Shown: piece by piece, positions 8,377 to 17,038 of the stretch
Numbering within the stretch: position 1 is the first letter of the stretch
How the letters are laid out: every line of letters starts with the position of its first letter
Position numbers and translations under genes: made by a program
DNA from: Pseudomonas benzenivorans
GTDB lineage: Bacteria; Pseudomonadota; Gammaproteobacteria; Pseudomonadales; Pseudomonadaceae
Direction: 5' to 3'
Assembly: GCF_033547155.1 (NCBI RefSeq)
Contig: NZ_CP137892.1
Coordinates: 2,976,001 to 3,040,000, forward strand
Length of the DNA stretch: 64,000 bases
The notes under the pieces: generated by a model
What the model was told of the DNA's origin: nothing
Database searches by the model: none
The model's input: the letters and a program-made list of their open reading frames with translations, nothing else

Positions 8377-9633
8377 GTGCCCCCAGCCCTCGACACCCTG
8401 CTGAATTTCGCCAGCGCTCTGGCAGCCGGCCTGTTGATCGGCGCCGAACGTGGCTGGCAGCAGCGCGACGCCGAGGACGGCCGCTTCGCCGCCGGCATCC
8501 GCACCTTTGCGCTCAGTGCCCTGCTCGGCGGTTTCGCCCAGTTGCTGGGCGAGCACCTCGGCGTCACCGCCTGGGCGGTGGTCTTCGCCAGCTTCGCCGC
8601 CCTGGTGATCGCCGCCTATTTCGGCGAGCTCAGGCTGCAAGGCGACATGGGCATGACCAGCGAGGTGGCGCTGCTGATCACCTTTCTGCTCGGCAGCCTG
8701 GCGGTCGCCGGCCATCCGCCCCTGGCCGCCGCCGGCGCGGTGGCGGTGGCCCTGTTGCTGAGTCTCAAGCGGGTGTTGCACGGCTCGCTGCAGCGGCTCA
8801 GGGAGATCGAGCTGTCCGGCGCGCTCAAGCTGCTGTTCATTTCCCTGGTGCTGCTGCCGGCGCTGCCCAATCGACCCTATGGTCCCTGGCAGGTGTTCAA
8901 TCCCTACATCACCTGGTGGATGGTGGTGCTGATTGCCGGCCTGGGCTTCATCGCCTACATGGCGATGCGTCTGATGGGCACCCGTCAGGGGCTATTGATC
9001 ACCGCGCTGCTCGGCAGCGTCGTCTCCTCCACGGCGATGACCATCACCCTGGCCCGCCTCGACCGCGACGCCGGGCTGAGGTCCCTGCTGGCCTGCGGGT
9101 TGCTGATCACCTCGGCCCTGATGTTTCCCCGGGTCCTGCTGGAAGTCGGCCTGGTCAACGCCCGGTTGCTGCCGCAGCTGCTCTGGCCCTTGAGCGTAGC
9201 CGCGCTGGTCTATGCCGGCGGCGCGCTGGCCTATGCCCTGCGCCCGGCCAAGCAGCCGGCGGAGCCGGCCGCCCCGCCCCTGCAGAACCCCTTCGAACTG
9301 GCCCCGGCCCTGCGCTTCGCCGCGCTGCTGGTACTGATCCTGTTCGTCGTCGAAGGGGCCAGGCGTTGGCTCGGCGATGTCGGCGTGTACCTGGTGGCGT
9401 TGCTCTCCGGCCTCGCCGATGTCGACGCCATTACCCTGTCCCTGGCACGTAGCGCCCACAGCGAACTGAACGAGCAGATCGCGGTGCAGGGCATCTTCCT
9501 CGCCGTGCTGAGCAACAGCCTGGTCAAGGGCCTGCTGATCGCCCTGATCGGCGGGCGCGGGCTGGCCCTGCGGACCCTGCCGGTGATGGCGGCCGGCCTG
9601 CTCGCCGGGCTCGGGGTGTTGTGGCTGGCTTGA
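8377..9633 (+). CDS. MgtC/SapB N-terminal and DUF4010 membrane protein
   Basis: A 418-residue hydrophobic protein with a GTG start. The N-terminal third has the MgtC/SapB pattern (AAGLLIGAERGWQQR and GIRTFALSALLGG), and the rest is a DUF4010-type membrane domain with about seven further helices (including TALLGSVVSSTAMTITLARL). Proteins of this kind are conserved in Pseudomonas, and their function is not established; ion transport or stress roles have been suggested for MgtC relatives. It follows the kinase by 136 bp on the same strand and may be transcribed separately. Confidence 0.82.
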   Translation: MPPALDTLLNFASALAAGLLIGAERGWQQRDAEDGRFAAGIRTFALSALLGGFAQLLGEHLGVTAWAVVFASFAALVIAAYFGELRLQGDMGMTSEVALLITFLLGSLAVAGHPPLAAAGAVAVALLLSLKRVLHGSLQRLREIELSGALKLLFISLVLLPALPNRPYGPWQVFNPYITWWMVVLIAGLGFIAYMAMRLMGTRQGLLITALLGSVVSSTAMTITLARLDRDAGLRSLLACGLLITSALMFPRVLLEVGLVNARLLPQLLWPLSVAALVYAGGALAYALRPAKQPAEPAAPPLQNPFELAPALRFAALLVLILFVVEGARRWLGDVGVYLVALLSGLADVDAITLSLARSAHSELNEQIAVQGIFLAVLSNSLVKGLLIALIGGRGLALRTLPVMAAGLLAGLGVLWLA

Positions 9634-9675
9634 GCCGCCCGCCGCCGGCATCCGGGCGCAATCGACCTGCGCGCC

Positions 9676-11163
9676 CTATTCGCCCGCCTCGTCCAGCAGC
9701 GGCACAGCGGCGGCCTGCTCGAGCAGCTCGGCCGGCAGGCTCTTGCTGGCCCTGGCACCGAGCAGCTTGAGGTTCTCCACCCGGCTGATGATGTTGCCGC
9801 GCCCTTCGCACAACTTGTTGCGCGCCGCCGCGTAGGCCTTGTCCAGCTGCTGCAGGCGCCCGCCCATCTCGTCCAGGTCCTGGATGAAGGCGACGAACTT
9901 GTCGTACAGCGCGCCGGCGCGCTCGGCGATCTCGCGGGCGTTCTGGCTCTGCCGCTCCTGGCGCCAGAGACTGTCGATCACCCGCAGGGTGGCCAGCAGG
10001 GTGGTCGGGCTGACGATCACGATGTGCTGCTCGAAAGCCTCCTGGAACAGCCCGGGATCGGCCTGCAGGGCGGCGGCGAAGGCCGCCTCGATCGGCACGA
10101 AGAGCAGGACGAAGTCCAGGCTGTGCAGGCCCTCCAGGCGCTGGTAGTCCTTGCGCGACAGCCCCTTGAGGTGACCGCGCAGCGACTGCACATGCAGCTT
10201 CAGGGCCTGCTGGCGGGCCGCCTCGTCCTCGGCGGCGACGAACTGCTGGTAGGCGCTCAGGCTGACCTTGGCGTCCACCACCACCTGCTTGTCGCCGGGC
10301 AGCTGGATCAGCACGTCCGGCTGGAAGCGCTCGCCCTCGACGCTCTTCAGGCTGACCTGGGTCTGGTATTCGCGGCCCTTCTCCAGGCCGGCATGCTCCA
10401 GCACCCGCTCCAACACCAGCTCGCCCCAGTTGCCCTGGGTCTTCTGCCCCTTCAGGGCCCGGCTCAGGCTCAGTGCCTCGTCGCCCAGGCGCTGGTTGAG
10501 CTGCTGCAGACGCTCCAGTTCCTTGCCCAGGGAGAAACGCTCGCGCGCCTCCTGCTGGTAGCTTTCTTCCACACGCTTTTCGAAGGCCTGGATGCGCTCC
10601 TTGAGCGGGTCGAGCAGCTGGCCGAGGCGCTGCTGACTGGTCTCGGCAAACCGCTGCTCGCGCTCGTCGAAGATCTTTCCGGCCAGTTCGGCAAACTGCG
10701 CCCGCAACTCGTCACGCGAGCCTTGCAGGTCCGCCAGGCGCTGCTGGTGGCTCTCCTGCTGCTCGCGCAGCTCGGCGCTCAAGGCGGCCTTCTCGGCGCC
10801 CAGGCGACGCAGTTCGGCCTCCTGCTCCTCGCGCTGCGCCTGCCAGGCCTGGGCCGCCTCGCGAGCGACCTGCCGCTCGTGCTGCAGCAGCTCGGCCTCA
10901 CGGCGCAAGGCAGCCAGCTCGGCCTGCTGATCGGCCTTGATCTCGCCGATCTCGGCGATCTCCTGGCGGCAGGCATCGAGCTGGGCGCTCAAACCAGCCT
11001 GGGCCAACTGTGCGCCATTGAGACGCTCCTGCAGCAGGCTGCTCGCCAGGCGCGCCTCGCCGGCGCGACGCTGCAGCGACCAGGCCAGCGCCAGCAAGGG
11101 CACGGCGGCAATCGCCATGCCGAGCAGCAGGGCCGGCAGCATTGAGGGCAGATCGATGGGCAT
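9676..11163 (-). CDS. rmuC: DNA recombination protein RmuC
   Basis: A 495-residue protein with one N-terminal membrane anchor (residues about 8-28), a long coiled coil (about 40-240) and a C-terminal PD-(D/E)xK-like nuclease core around residues 275-300 (QPDVLIQLPGDKQVVVDAKV). Family features such as TQGNWGELVLERVLEHAGL and RVIDSLWRQERQSQNAREIAERAG are present. RmuC limits inversions at short inverted repeats and is predicted to be a nuclease. Length and order of domains match the family. It is followed by no obvious partner gene. Confidence 0.95.
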   Translation of the reverse strand: MPIDLPSMLPALLLGMAIAAVPLLALAWSLQRRAGEARLASSLLQERLNGAQLAQAGLSAQLDACRQEIAEIGEIKADQQAELAALRREAELLQHERQVAREAAQAWQAQREEQEAELRRLGAEKAALSAELREQQESHQQRLADLQGSRDELRAQFAELAGKIFDEREQRFAETSQQRLGQLLDPLKERIQAFEKRVEESYQQEARERFSLGKELERLQQLNQRLGDEALSLSRALKGQKTQGNWGELVLERVLEHAGLEKGREYQTQVSLKSVEGERFQPDVLIQLPGDKQVVVDAKVSLSAYQQFVAAEDEAARQQALKLHVQSLRGHLKGLSRKDYQRLEGLHSLDFVLLFVPIEAAFAAALQADPGLFQEAFEQHIVIVSPTTLLATLRVIDSLWRQERQSQNAREIAERAGALYDKFVAFIQDLDEMGGRLQQLDKAYAAARNKLCEGRGNIISRVENLKLLGARASKSLPAELLEQAAAVPLLDEAGE

Positions 11164-11227
11164 AAACGGCTCCGAGCAAGACTGCCGGGCAGTATAACCA
11201 GCCGTACCTTGGGCGGTCAGGCGCGGA

Positions 11228-11635
11228 TCAGAGGCTGTTCAACAGGCGCCTGGCTTCATGGGAGCCCTGCGTCGCGGCCAGCTCCAGCCAGTGCCGGGCC
11301 TGCTGCGGCTCATGGCTGCGCGGCAGACTATAGAACCGGCCCAACTCCAGTTGCGCCCGGCGATCTCCGGCACGCGCCGCCTGGCGCAACAGCTCCAGGC
11401 CGATGCGTCGGTCGCGGGTGTTGCCGCAATCCCGACAGAGCATCTGCCCCAGGCGGCTCTGCGCCTGCACCACGCCCTCGCGGGCCGGCTGCTTGAGCAG
11501 ATGCCCGGCGAAACGCTTGACGCTACGGGCATGGCCCAGGCGGGGGTTGTCCAGCAGCCACAGGGCGACACGCAGCGGCAAGCGCGGACGGGGGGAAGGG
11601 GTTTCGACGGGCAAGCGAGGCAAAGCGCGGGACAT
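11228..11635 (-). CDS. Sel1-repeat (TPR-like) protein
   Basis: A 135-residue soluble protein with about two Sel1-like repeats in its second half (GLELLRQAARAGDRRAQLEL and ARHWLELAATQGSHEARRLL). Sel1 repeats are protein-protein interaction units. A CRDC cysteine pair lies near residue 69. No signal peptide is seen and no ribosome-binding site is obvious before ATG 11635, so the start is less certain. Function is unknown. Confidence 0.72.
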   Translation of the reverse strand: MSRALPRLPVETPSPRPRLPLRVALWLLDNPRLGHARSVKRFAGHLLKQPAREGVVQAQSRLGQMLCRDCGNTRDRRIGLELLRQAARAGDRRAQLELGRFYSLPRSHEPQQARHWLELAATQGSHEARRLLNSL

Positions 11636-12185
11636 AAGGGAACAGCGGCGGTGGCAGCGGGAAAGGCGCGCACTCTACTCTTTTTTAGCGCGAGGTAAAG
11701 TCTTGCCAAGCACCCACTCCGACGTTCTAGAGCCGCTGCCGCCGACAATCCACAGAACCTGTGGATAACTCAGTGGACAACATGGGCGCAAGCGCCCCTA
11801 TCGCCTATGGCATAAGGCCTCGAGTCAAACTGACGATTTTTTCACCAAGCCAAAAAAATCATATTTTTCATTGACTTATGAAATCACAACGAAGAATCAA
11901 GGGTTTACATCGAACATTAATTCTGGCTTGACAAGAGGCTGCGCCATTGTGCACAAGTCTTGCGCCGAGGGCCGTGGATGCCCCGTTTCAGAGCGTTTCC
12001 GGGGCAAAATTGCTCTGCGCGCAGGCGCCCGGAGGAGCGCGCTCACCCACGCCTGGAGCCGCTGTCGCGCCTGAGCCACAGCCCCAGGGCCCCTGCAATA
12101 GACGAGGGCTCAGCTGCACGAACGACAGCCTCTGCGATAAATAGCCGCAGGCCTGCGCCAAGCCGGTGCACGGCACTCCATGCCC
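11636..12185. other. 550-bp intergenic region with DnaA-box-like words and A+T-rich DNA
   Basis: No supported gene lies here. At 11747-11780 there are three DnaA-box-like 9-mers, including a perfect TTATCCACA on the minus strand (11760-11768), followed by a markedly A+T-rich stretch at about 11835-11930, unusual for this genome. A 10-bp palindrome TTGTGCACAA lies at 11948-11957. A 67-codon frame from 11871 has no recognisable product or good ribosome-binding site and is not called. Confidence 0.5.
11747..11780. promoter_or_regulatory. Cluster of DnaA-box-like sites
   Basis: ATCCACAG (11748-11755), a 3-bp spacer and CTGTGGAT (11759-11766) form a perfect inverted repeat. Its right side gives a perfect consensus DnaA box, TTATCCACA, on the minus strand (11760-11768). 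AGTGGACAA (11772-11780) is a third, weaker box on the minus strand. The words are seen; DnaA binding is inference. Confidence 0.4.
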
Positions 12186-12938
12186 TCAGGCCGGCAGGGG
12201 CAAGCGGCCGTCGATCAGGTAGTCCGTCAGCTGGAACAGCCGCGGCGTGTCGGGCGCCTGAGCATTCTTGAAGGCCACATAGGCGGCCGTGGTTTCGCAC
12301 AGCCAGGGCAACAGGTTGCGCGGACGCTTCTCCGCCAGCGCCTGAGGGCTGTACAGCGCGACGTTACTGCCGCCGAGGGGGCAGCGTGCCGAGCGGTACT
12401 CGAAAGCCGCGACCCCGGCCGCGCGCATGCTCGCGCCCAAGGCCTGGCAGTGTCGATAGTCGCTCGGATGACACAGCTCGGGCTGGAACTGGCTGAACGG
12501 TGTTCGCTGCAAGCGTATGCCGCGCTCGACCTGATAACGCGCCTCGAACGAGGAATGCTCGGACAGCACGCGCCCACTGGGCGGAGCGCTGGCCATGCCG
12601 TCCCACAGCACGAAGCGGTAGTAGGCCGCCTCCGCCATCGCCGTTTCCAGGCGCAGCGCCGCATAGAACAGACTGGGTTCCTGGCGCGTGCCGAAGCGCG
12701 AGCCCCAGCGCAAGGGCGGATAGCGGAAGGGGGTTTTCAGCAGGTAATGCAGGGGCTCGACCTCCTGCGGCAACGGCGGCTTGCTGGTTTCCAGCAGCGC
12801 CTCGAGCAGCGCCTGCTCGGCCAGGGTATCCACCAGTTGCACAGTGGCGACCTGTTCCTGGCTCTCGACCAATCGCACCAGCCGCCCCCTCAGGGGGGCG
12901 ATCTGCTCGGTCCCGCGGCACTCATGCCAGATGTCCAT
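12186..12938 (-). CDS. RES-domain toxin (NAD+ phosphorylase family)
   Basis: A 250-residue protein with a RES domain, named for its conserved Arg, Glu and Ser. Here the likely pieces are the Arg of RWGSRFGTR (about residue 90), the Glu of TAMAEAAYYRF (about 113) and a Ser in the EYRSARCPLGGSNVALYSP segment (about residues 195-210). RES toxins such as Res of P. putida and MbcT of M. tuberculosis degrade NAD+ in the cytoplasm, stopping growth. It is encoded 88 bp downstream of an Xre/ParS-type antitoxin on the same strand. The protein is longer than the shortest RES toxins because of an N-terminal extension of about 80 residues. Confidence 0.87.
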   Translation of the reverse strand: MDIWHECRGTEQIAPLRGRLVRLVESQEQVATVQLVDTLAEQALLEALLETSKPPLPQEVEPLHYLLKTPFRYPPLRWGSRFGTRQEPSLFYAALRLETAMAEAAYYRFVLWDGMASAPPSGRVLSEHSSFEARYQVERGIRLQRTPFSQFQPELCHPSDYRHCQALGASMRAAGVAAFEYRSARCPLGGSNVALYSPQALAEKRPRNLLPWLCETTAAYVAFKNAQAPDTPRLFQLTDYLIDGRLPLPA

Positions 12939-13026
12939 GGCGGCTCTTCCTTATTCTTGGTTATCTGCGGCCCAGCGAGCCCGCTGCCGCAGCGAAGCCC
13001 GGCCGTATGGGGGCGCCACCCTCGAG

Positions 13027-13395
13027 TCAGACTTTGCCGCGAATCGCGTCCAGATACTCCACCACGTGCACCAACCCCTGCACCCGCCCCATCAACTCCA
13101 GCGGCACGCCGGCCAGGTGACGGTTGTCGGTACGCAGGAAATGCCGCATATCCTGCAGATTGCCGCCAAACAGGGCGAACAGGGCGCGATAAACGCGGAT
13201 CAACAAGAGCGCCAGCTCACCGCTCTTGCTTTGCGGACGCAGGCCCGTGTCTGCCCAACGGCTGATCGCCGTGCGGTGCACGCCGACGATGTCGGCCAAT
13301 TCCTGCTGCGTCAGCCCCAGCTGCTCACGGGTATTGAGCAGGGCCTTGGCCAACACCGCATCGGCGTCGGCAACCGGTCGAACTAGTGCGCTCAT
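13027..13395 (-). CDS. Xre/MbcA/ParS-type antitoxin of the RES pair
   Basis: A 122-residue protein with an N-terminal Xre helix-turn-helix (TREQLGLTQQELADIVGVHRT, residues about 20-40) and a C-terminal DUF2384-type toxin-binding domain (LLIRVYRALFALFGG to the end). It would neutralise the RES toxin by blocking its active site and would repress its own operon. Start 13395 is chosen; another ATG at 13410 is in frame and also possible. An inverted repeat upstream is the likely operator. Confidence 0.87.
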   Translation of the reverse strand: MSALVRPVADADAVLAKALLNTREQLGLTQQELADIVGVHRTAISRWADTGLRPQSKSGELALLLIRVYRALFALFGGNLQDMRHFLRTDNRHLAGVPLELMGRVQGLVHVVEYLDAIRGKV

Positions 13396-13417
13396 GATCC
13401 ACCGCCTCATCGCCTGT

Positions 13418-13447
13418 TTGCATCAATACTACTATCAAATGATGCAA
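13418..13447 (-). promoter_or_regulatory. Operator of the antitoxin-toxin operon
   Basis: TTGCATCA (13418-13425) and TGATGCAA (13440-13447) form a perfect 8-bp inverted repeat with 22 bp between centres, two helical turns. It lies 23-52 bp upstream of the antitoxin start, in A+T-rich promoter-like DNA. Autoregulation by the Xre antitoxin dimer or tetramer is the expected use. Confidence 0.7.
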
Positions 13448-13533
13448 AATCACAAACAAGACCAGAGCAGGATTGGCAGCCCAGAGTCCATGGGTTAACG
13501 TCCGGTAACCATTCCCGCTACGGACCCAGCCCA

Positions 13534-16134
13534 ATGCCCAGCCGGCACCTCTGGCTGCGACTCACCTGCCTGCTGCTAGTCCTGGCGCTGCTCGGCGGCT
13601 ACGGCTATGCCAGCTGGATGCAGCTGCTCGAACGCCACCACATCCAGCGACTCGACTGGCGAGGCCCCAGCCTGAGCCAGGACGGTCTGCACCTGGCCCA
13701 CCTCGGCCTGCATCAACAGGGGCCGGCAGGCGAGCTGCGCATGCAGGCCGAGCACATACGCCTGGGTTGGCAAGAGCTCGGCAGCGCCGCCCCCTTCTGG
13801 CAGCAGATCGAGGTCAGCCGGCTGGCCCTGGATTGGCGGCCCGCCCCCCAGCCCCCAGCCTCCGCCGAGCCGTCGCTGGATCTGCAGCGGCTCGCCAATG
13901 CCCTGCCCCTGGTGCCGCACAGCCTGCGGGTCGACCAGCTCACCGCCGAACTGCCCTGCGCCAAGGGCCGCTGCACCCTGCGCGGCGAAGCGTTGCAACT
14001 CGGCCGCTCCCAGACGCTGCTGAACCTGCGGCTCACCCTCCTCGATGCCGGCAACCGCCTGGCCTGGCGCACACAGCTGCGCAGCGCAGCCGATGCCCTG
14101 GAGGCACGGCTGGTACTGGCAATAAACGGCCGCCCCCAACTGGAGCTGCGCAGCAGCCTACAAGACGATGCCGATGGCATGCTCTGGCGCGGAGAACTGT
14201 CGGCCCCAACACTCGGCGAAGCCGCCGCATTGCGCGACTGGCTCAACGACTGGACCTTTACTCCAGACACCCAGCCCCCCGAGACGCCGCGCAACGCAGC
14301 ATTATCGGCAAGCTGGCAGCTGCAGCTGACGCCCGGCGCGCCGAACCTCAAACACCTGCGCCAGGCCAGCGGCCGCCTGGAGGCCAGCGGCACACTCCCC
14401 GAACCCTGGCCCATCCCCGGAATCGGCCAGCTACAGGGCGACTTCAGCCTGGCACTGCGCAGCCGCCAAGGCCAATGGCTCGCCGAGCAGCTGACCGCCG
14501 AGCTGACCCTGCAGCAACCATTCAACGACTGGCAACGCGCTCTACCCCAGGCCTTGCGCAGCGACTCGCTTCAACTGCGCATCGCCGCCAGCCCAGACTC
14601 CGGCGAGCTGCCGGACACTCTCGCCGGACGTGCCCTGCCCTTAACCCTCGATCTGCGCGGCAAGGGGCCGACGCCATTCGAGCTGCGCGGCAGACTGGCA
14701 CTGACCAACGCGCCGCCCTGGGCACTGCAGCTCTCAGGGGCTCAATTCGAAACCAGCAGCCCGAACCTGTACCTGGGCGACTGGGCGGCCCACCAGGTGG
14801 CGGCCACACTGCATTTCGACGCCTATCTGGATAGGCAGCGGCTGAGCCTGGACCTGGGGGCGGAGTCCCTACTACGCGCCGCTAAACTGAGCGGCCCCGA
14901 TCTGCGCCTGGAGCGCTTAAGCGCCGACCTGAGCGACCTGCAGCTGAATGCACAACTGTCGGACGACGCCTTACGGGACTGGCGCCTGGAGGGAACCAGC
15001 ACGCTGACCGCCCAGCGCCTCAGCCATGCCGCACTGCACCCCCAGGGCTGGCGCTGGGAAGGCCGACTGAACGCGACCGAGGAGCGACTCGAACTCGACG
15101 GCCAGGTAGCGGCGGATGTCGGCCTCAGGCTGCCCTTCCAGCTGCAATACGACGATGCCCGCGGCCTGCACGCCCACGCCCGGTTGCCGGAGCTGTTTCT
15201 GCGCGCCGGCAATCCCCTGGCCAAGACCCTGGAGGCCTGGCCGGCGCTACTCGAGCTGAACAAGGGCCGACTGAGCGCTACGGCCAGCTTGACTCAGCGC
15301 CCCGGCCACGACTCGCCCCTCGTTCGGCTCGAGCTGACCGGCAAGGGCCTCGCCGGCCTCTATGACCGAACCGCCCTCAGCGACCTGGATGCTCACGCCC
15401 AGGTTCGGCTCGATCACGGCGAACTGAACGTGGAACTGACCGAACTGCGTCTGGCCGAGGCGGACCCAGGCATCCCCCTCGGTCCGCTGCTGCTGCGCGG
15501 CCACTACCGCGCGCCTATCACCCGAATGAAGCAAGGCACCCTGCAGCTGCGCCGAGCCGAGAGCGGCCTGCTCGGCGGCAACGTCCGGTTGCAGCCAGGA
15601 CAATGGAACCTGAGTCAGGACAACCTGCTGCTGCCTCTGGAACTGCGCGGCCTGCGCCTGGAGCGACTGTTTACCCTCTACCCGGCCGAGGGCCTGGCCG
15701 GCAGCGGAGTGCTCGACGGCCAACTGCCGCTGCGCCTCGGCCCGTCCGGCATCCAGATCTCCCGGGGCCAATTGGCCGCGCGCGCGCCCGGCGGTCACCT
15801 GCAGTTTCGCTCGGAGCGCATGCAGGCATTGGGCCGCAGCAACCCCGCCATGCAGCTGGTCACCCAGTCCCTGGAGGATTTCCGCTTCACCACCCTACGC
15901 AGCCGGGTCGACTATGATCCCCAAGGCAAACTGCTCCTGACCATGCGCCTGGAGGGGCAGAATCCGGCGATCGAACAAGGCCGGCCGATACACTTCAATA
16001 TCAACCTGGAGGAAGACCTCCCCACCCTCTTGGCCAGCCTGCAATTGACCGATAAGGTGAACGAAATAATCAGGCGGCGGGTGCAGCAGCGCATGCTGGA
16101 ACGCCGCGCCGCAAACGCTCCGAAAGAGCCTTAA
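13534..16134 (+). CDS. ydbH: YdbH-family AsmA-like intermembrane phospholipid transport protein
   Basis: An 866-residue protein with an N-terminal signal anchor (residues about 5-25) and a long periplasmic body rich in beta strands, the AsmA/TamB/YdbH type. The C-terminal end (RSRVDYDPQGKLLLTMRLEGQNPAIEQ, split over about residues 789-815, then HFNINLEEDLPTLLASLQL) is typical of YdbH. In E. coli, YdbH is one of three redundant AsmA-like bridges, with TamB and YhdP, that carry phospholipid to the outer membrane. YdbH pairs with YnbE and needs YdbL. All three genes are here in order, which strengthens the assignment. Start: first ATG of the frame before the anchor. Confidence 0.88.
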   Translation: MPSRHLWLRLTCLLLVLALLGGYGYASWMQLLERHHIQRLDWRGPSLSQDGLHLAHLGLHQQGPAGELRMQAEHIRLGWQELGSAAPFWQQIEVSRLALDWRPAPQPPASAEPSLDLQRLANALPLVPHSLRVDQLTAELPCAKGRCTLRGEALQLGRSQTLLNLRLTLLDAGNRLAWRTQLRSAADALEARLVLAINGRPQLELRSSLQDDADGMLWRGELSAPTLGEAAALRDWLNDWTFTPDTQPPETPRNAALSASWQLQLTPGAPNLKHLRQASGRLEASGTLPEPWPIPGIGQLQGDFSLALRSRQGQWLAEQLTAELTLQQPFNDWQRALPQALRSDSLQLRIAASPDSGELPDTLAGRALPLTLDLRGKGPTPFELRGRLALTNAPPWALQLSGAQFETSSPNLYLGDWAAHQVAATLHFDAYLDRQRLSLDLGAESLLRAAKLSGPDLRLERLSADLSDLQLNAQLSDDALRDWRLEGTSTLTAQRLSHAALHPQGWRWEGRLNATEERLELDGQVAADVGLRLPFQLQYDDARGLHAHARLPELFLRAGNPLAKTLEAWPALLELNKGRLSATASLTQRPGHDSPLVRLELTGKGLAGLYDRTALSDLDAHAQVRLDHGELNVELTELRLAEADPGIPLGPLLLRGHYRAPITRMKQGTLQLRRAESGLLGGNVRLQPGQWNLSQDNLLLPLELRGLRLERLFTLYPAEGLAGSGVLDGQLPLRLGPSGIQISRGQLAARAPGGHLQFRSERMQALGRSNPAMQLVTQSLEDFRFTTLRSRVDYDPQGKLLLTMRLEGQNPAIEQGRPIHFNINLEEDLPTLLASLQLTDKVNEIIRRRVQQRMLERRAANAPKEP

Positions 16135-16146
16135 GGAGAACACGCC

Positions 16147-16338
16147 ATGCGCTTGCAGCGCTGTTTTGCCGTCCTGTTCATGGGCCTGCTGAGCGCAGCC
16201 TGTACCCCGACGGTGCAGCTGGCGATGCCCACCGAGCCAATCAACATCAACCTCAACGTAAAGATCGAGCACGAAATCTACATCAAGGTGGACAAGGCCC
16301 TGGACGACATGTTCAGCGAGTCCAGCGGACTGTTTTGA
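16147..16338 (+). CDS. ynbE: YnbE-family outer-membrane lipoprotein
   Basis: A 63-residue lipoprotein: signal peptide, lipobox LSAAC with the lipidated Cys at residue 19, then a mature part with the NINLNVKIEHEIYIKVDKALDDMF segment split around residues 34-58. YnbE is reported to form the outer-membrane partner of YdbH, extending its beta sheet to bridge the periplasm. A ribosome-binding site (AAGGAGAA) lies before the ATG, and the gene starts 12 bp after ydbH. Confidence 0.88.
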   Translation: MRLQRCFAVLFMGLLSAACTPTVQLAMPTEPININLNVKIEHEIYIKVDKALDDMFSESSGLF

Positions 16339-16349
16339 GGAGCACTGCC

Positions 16350-16700
16350 ATGACCCTGCCTAGACGCATCGCCAGCCTGCTACTGCTGCTCAGCCTGAGC
16401 CTGAGCCTGCCGGCCCTGGCCCTTAACCTCAACGAAGCCATGTCCGCCCTCGGCCCCGCCAAGGCCAGCGGCCAGCTCGGCGAGATGCCCAACGGCTATC
16501 TCGGCGTGGTGCAACCAGGCGGCCAGGCCGCGGAAATCGCCCGCCTGATCAACCAGGCCCGACGCGCCGAATACCAGAAACTGGCCAACGAGAACGGCAT
16601 CAAGCTCAGCGACGTGGAAGCCATAGCCGGCCAGAAGGCCATAGAGAAAACCCCGCCTGGTCAGTACATCCAATGGCAGGGTAGCTGGCGACGCAAATAA
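16350..16700 (+). CDS. ydbL: YdbL-family periplasmic chaperone of the YdbH-YnbE bridge
   Basis: A 116-residue secreted protein: cleavable signal peptide ending near PALALNLNEAM, then a DUF1318-type domain (GQLGEMPNGYLGVVQPGG, NQARRAEYQKLANENG) ending QWQGSWRRK. YdbL is thought to prevent misassembly of YnbE. The ATG at 16350 follows GAGGAG and is preferred over an upstream in-frame start inside ynbE. It is the last gene of the ydbH-ynbE-ydbL operon. Confidence 0.87.
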   Translation: MTLPRRIASLLLLLSLSLSLPALALNLNEAMSALGPAKASGQLGEMPNGYLGVVQPGGQAAEIARLINQARRAEYQKLANENGIKLSDVEAIAGQKAIEKTPPGQYIQWQGSWRRK

Positions 16701-16721
16701 CCGTTGCCCATCCAGGGCCCG

Positions 16722-16746
16722 AACCTCAGAAGGCTTGAGGTTTCCC
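16722..16746 (+). terminator. Probable terminator of the ydbH operon
   Basis: AACCTCA (16722-16728) and TGAGGTT (16736-16742) form a stem-loop followed by a short T/C run 20 bp after the ydbL stop. Confidence 0.5.
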
Positions 16747-16964
16747 TCGTTGGGCGCTCATGGAGCTGTCCACCGCCCGGCAACGCAGCGGCGGAGGGCT
16801 CGTAACAGAACCTCGGCCCGCTGAACCAACCGAGCCGACAGAGGACGATAGCCCCCTGAGCATGGAAGGCTCTCCGCAGAAGCCCAAGCCAGCCTGTGCC
16901 GGCACACGCCTCGGAATGAGCCGCCTGCCGGATACACCCTCGAGAACGCTACGTCCCAGAAACA

Positions 16965-17004
16965 CGAAAGCCCCTGATTTCTCTAGGAAATACAGGGGCT
17001 TTCG
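16965..17004. terminator. Strong hairpin, likely terminator of a lost minus-strand tRNA gene
   Basis: CGAAAGCCCCTG (16965-16976) pairs perfectly with CAGGGGCTTTCG (16993-17004). On the minus strand it would lie directly downstream of the tRNA-like fragment, as tRNA terminators do, although the T run is short. Confidence 0.6.
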
Positions 17005-17014
17005 TCTTGCGATA

Positions 17015-17038
17015 TGGCGGGAAGATAGGGATTTGAAC
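17015..17038 (-). pseudogene. 3' end of a tRNA gene (possible attachment-site remnant)
   Basis: Read on the minus strand, the piece gives a T loop TTCAAAT, the 3' T-stem strand CCCTA, a 7-base acceptor strand TCTTCCC, a G discriminator and CCA. Upstream of the T loop the match to a tRNA stops: the 5' T-stem strand CAGCG does not pair with CCCTA. This is what an integrase attachment site leaves behind. The G discriminator would suit tRNA-Ser, but the isotype cannot be fixed. Confidence 0.4.

Noticed and set aside
11871-12074. A 67-codon plus-strand frame in the A+T-rich intergenic region
   Set aside because: No ribosome-binding site, no recognisable product and a composition change half-way.
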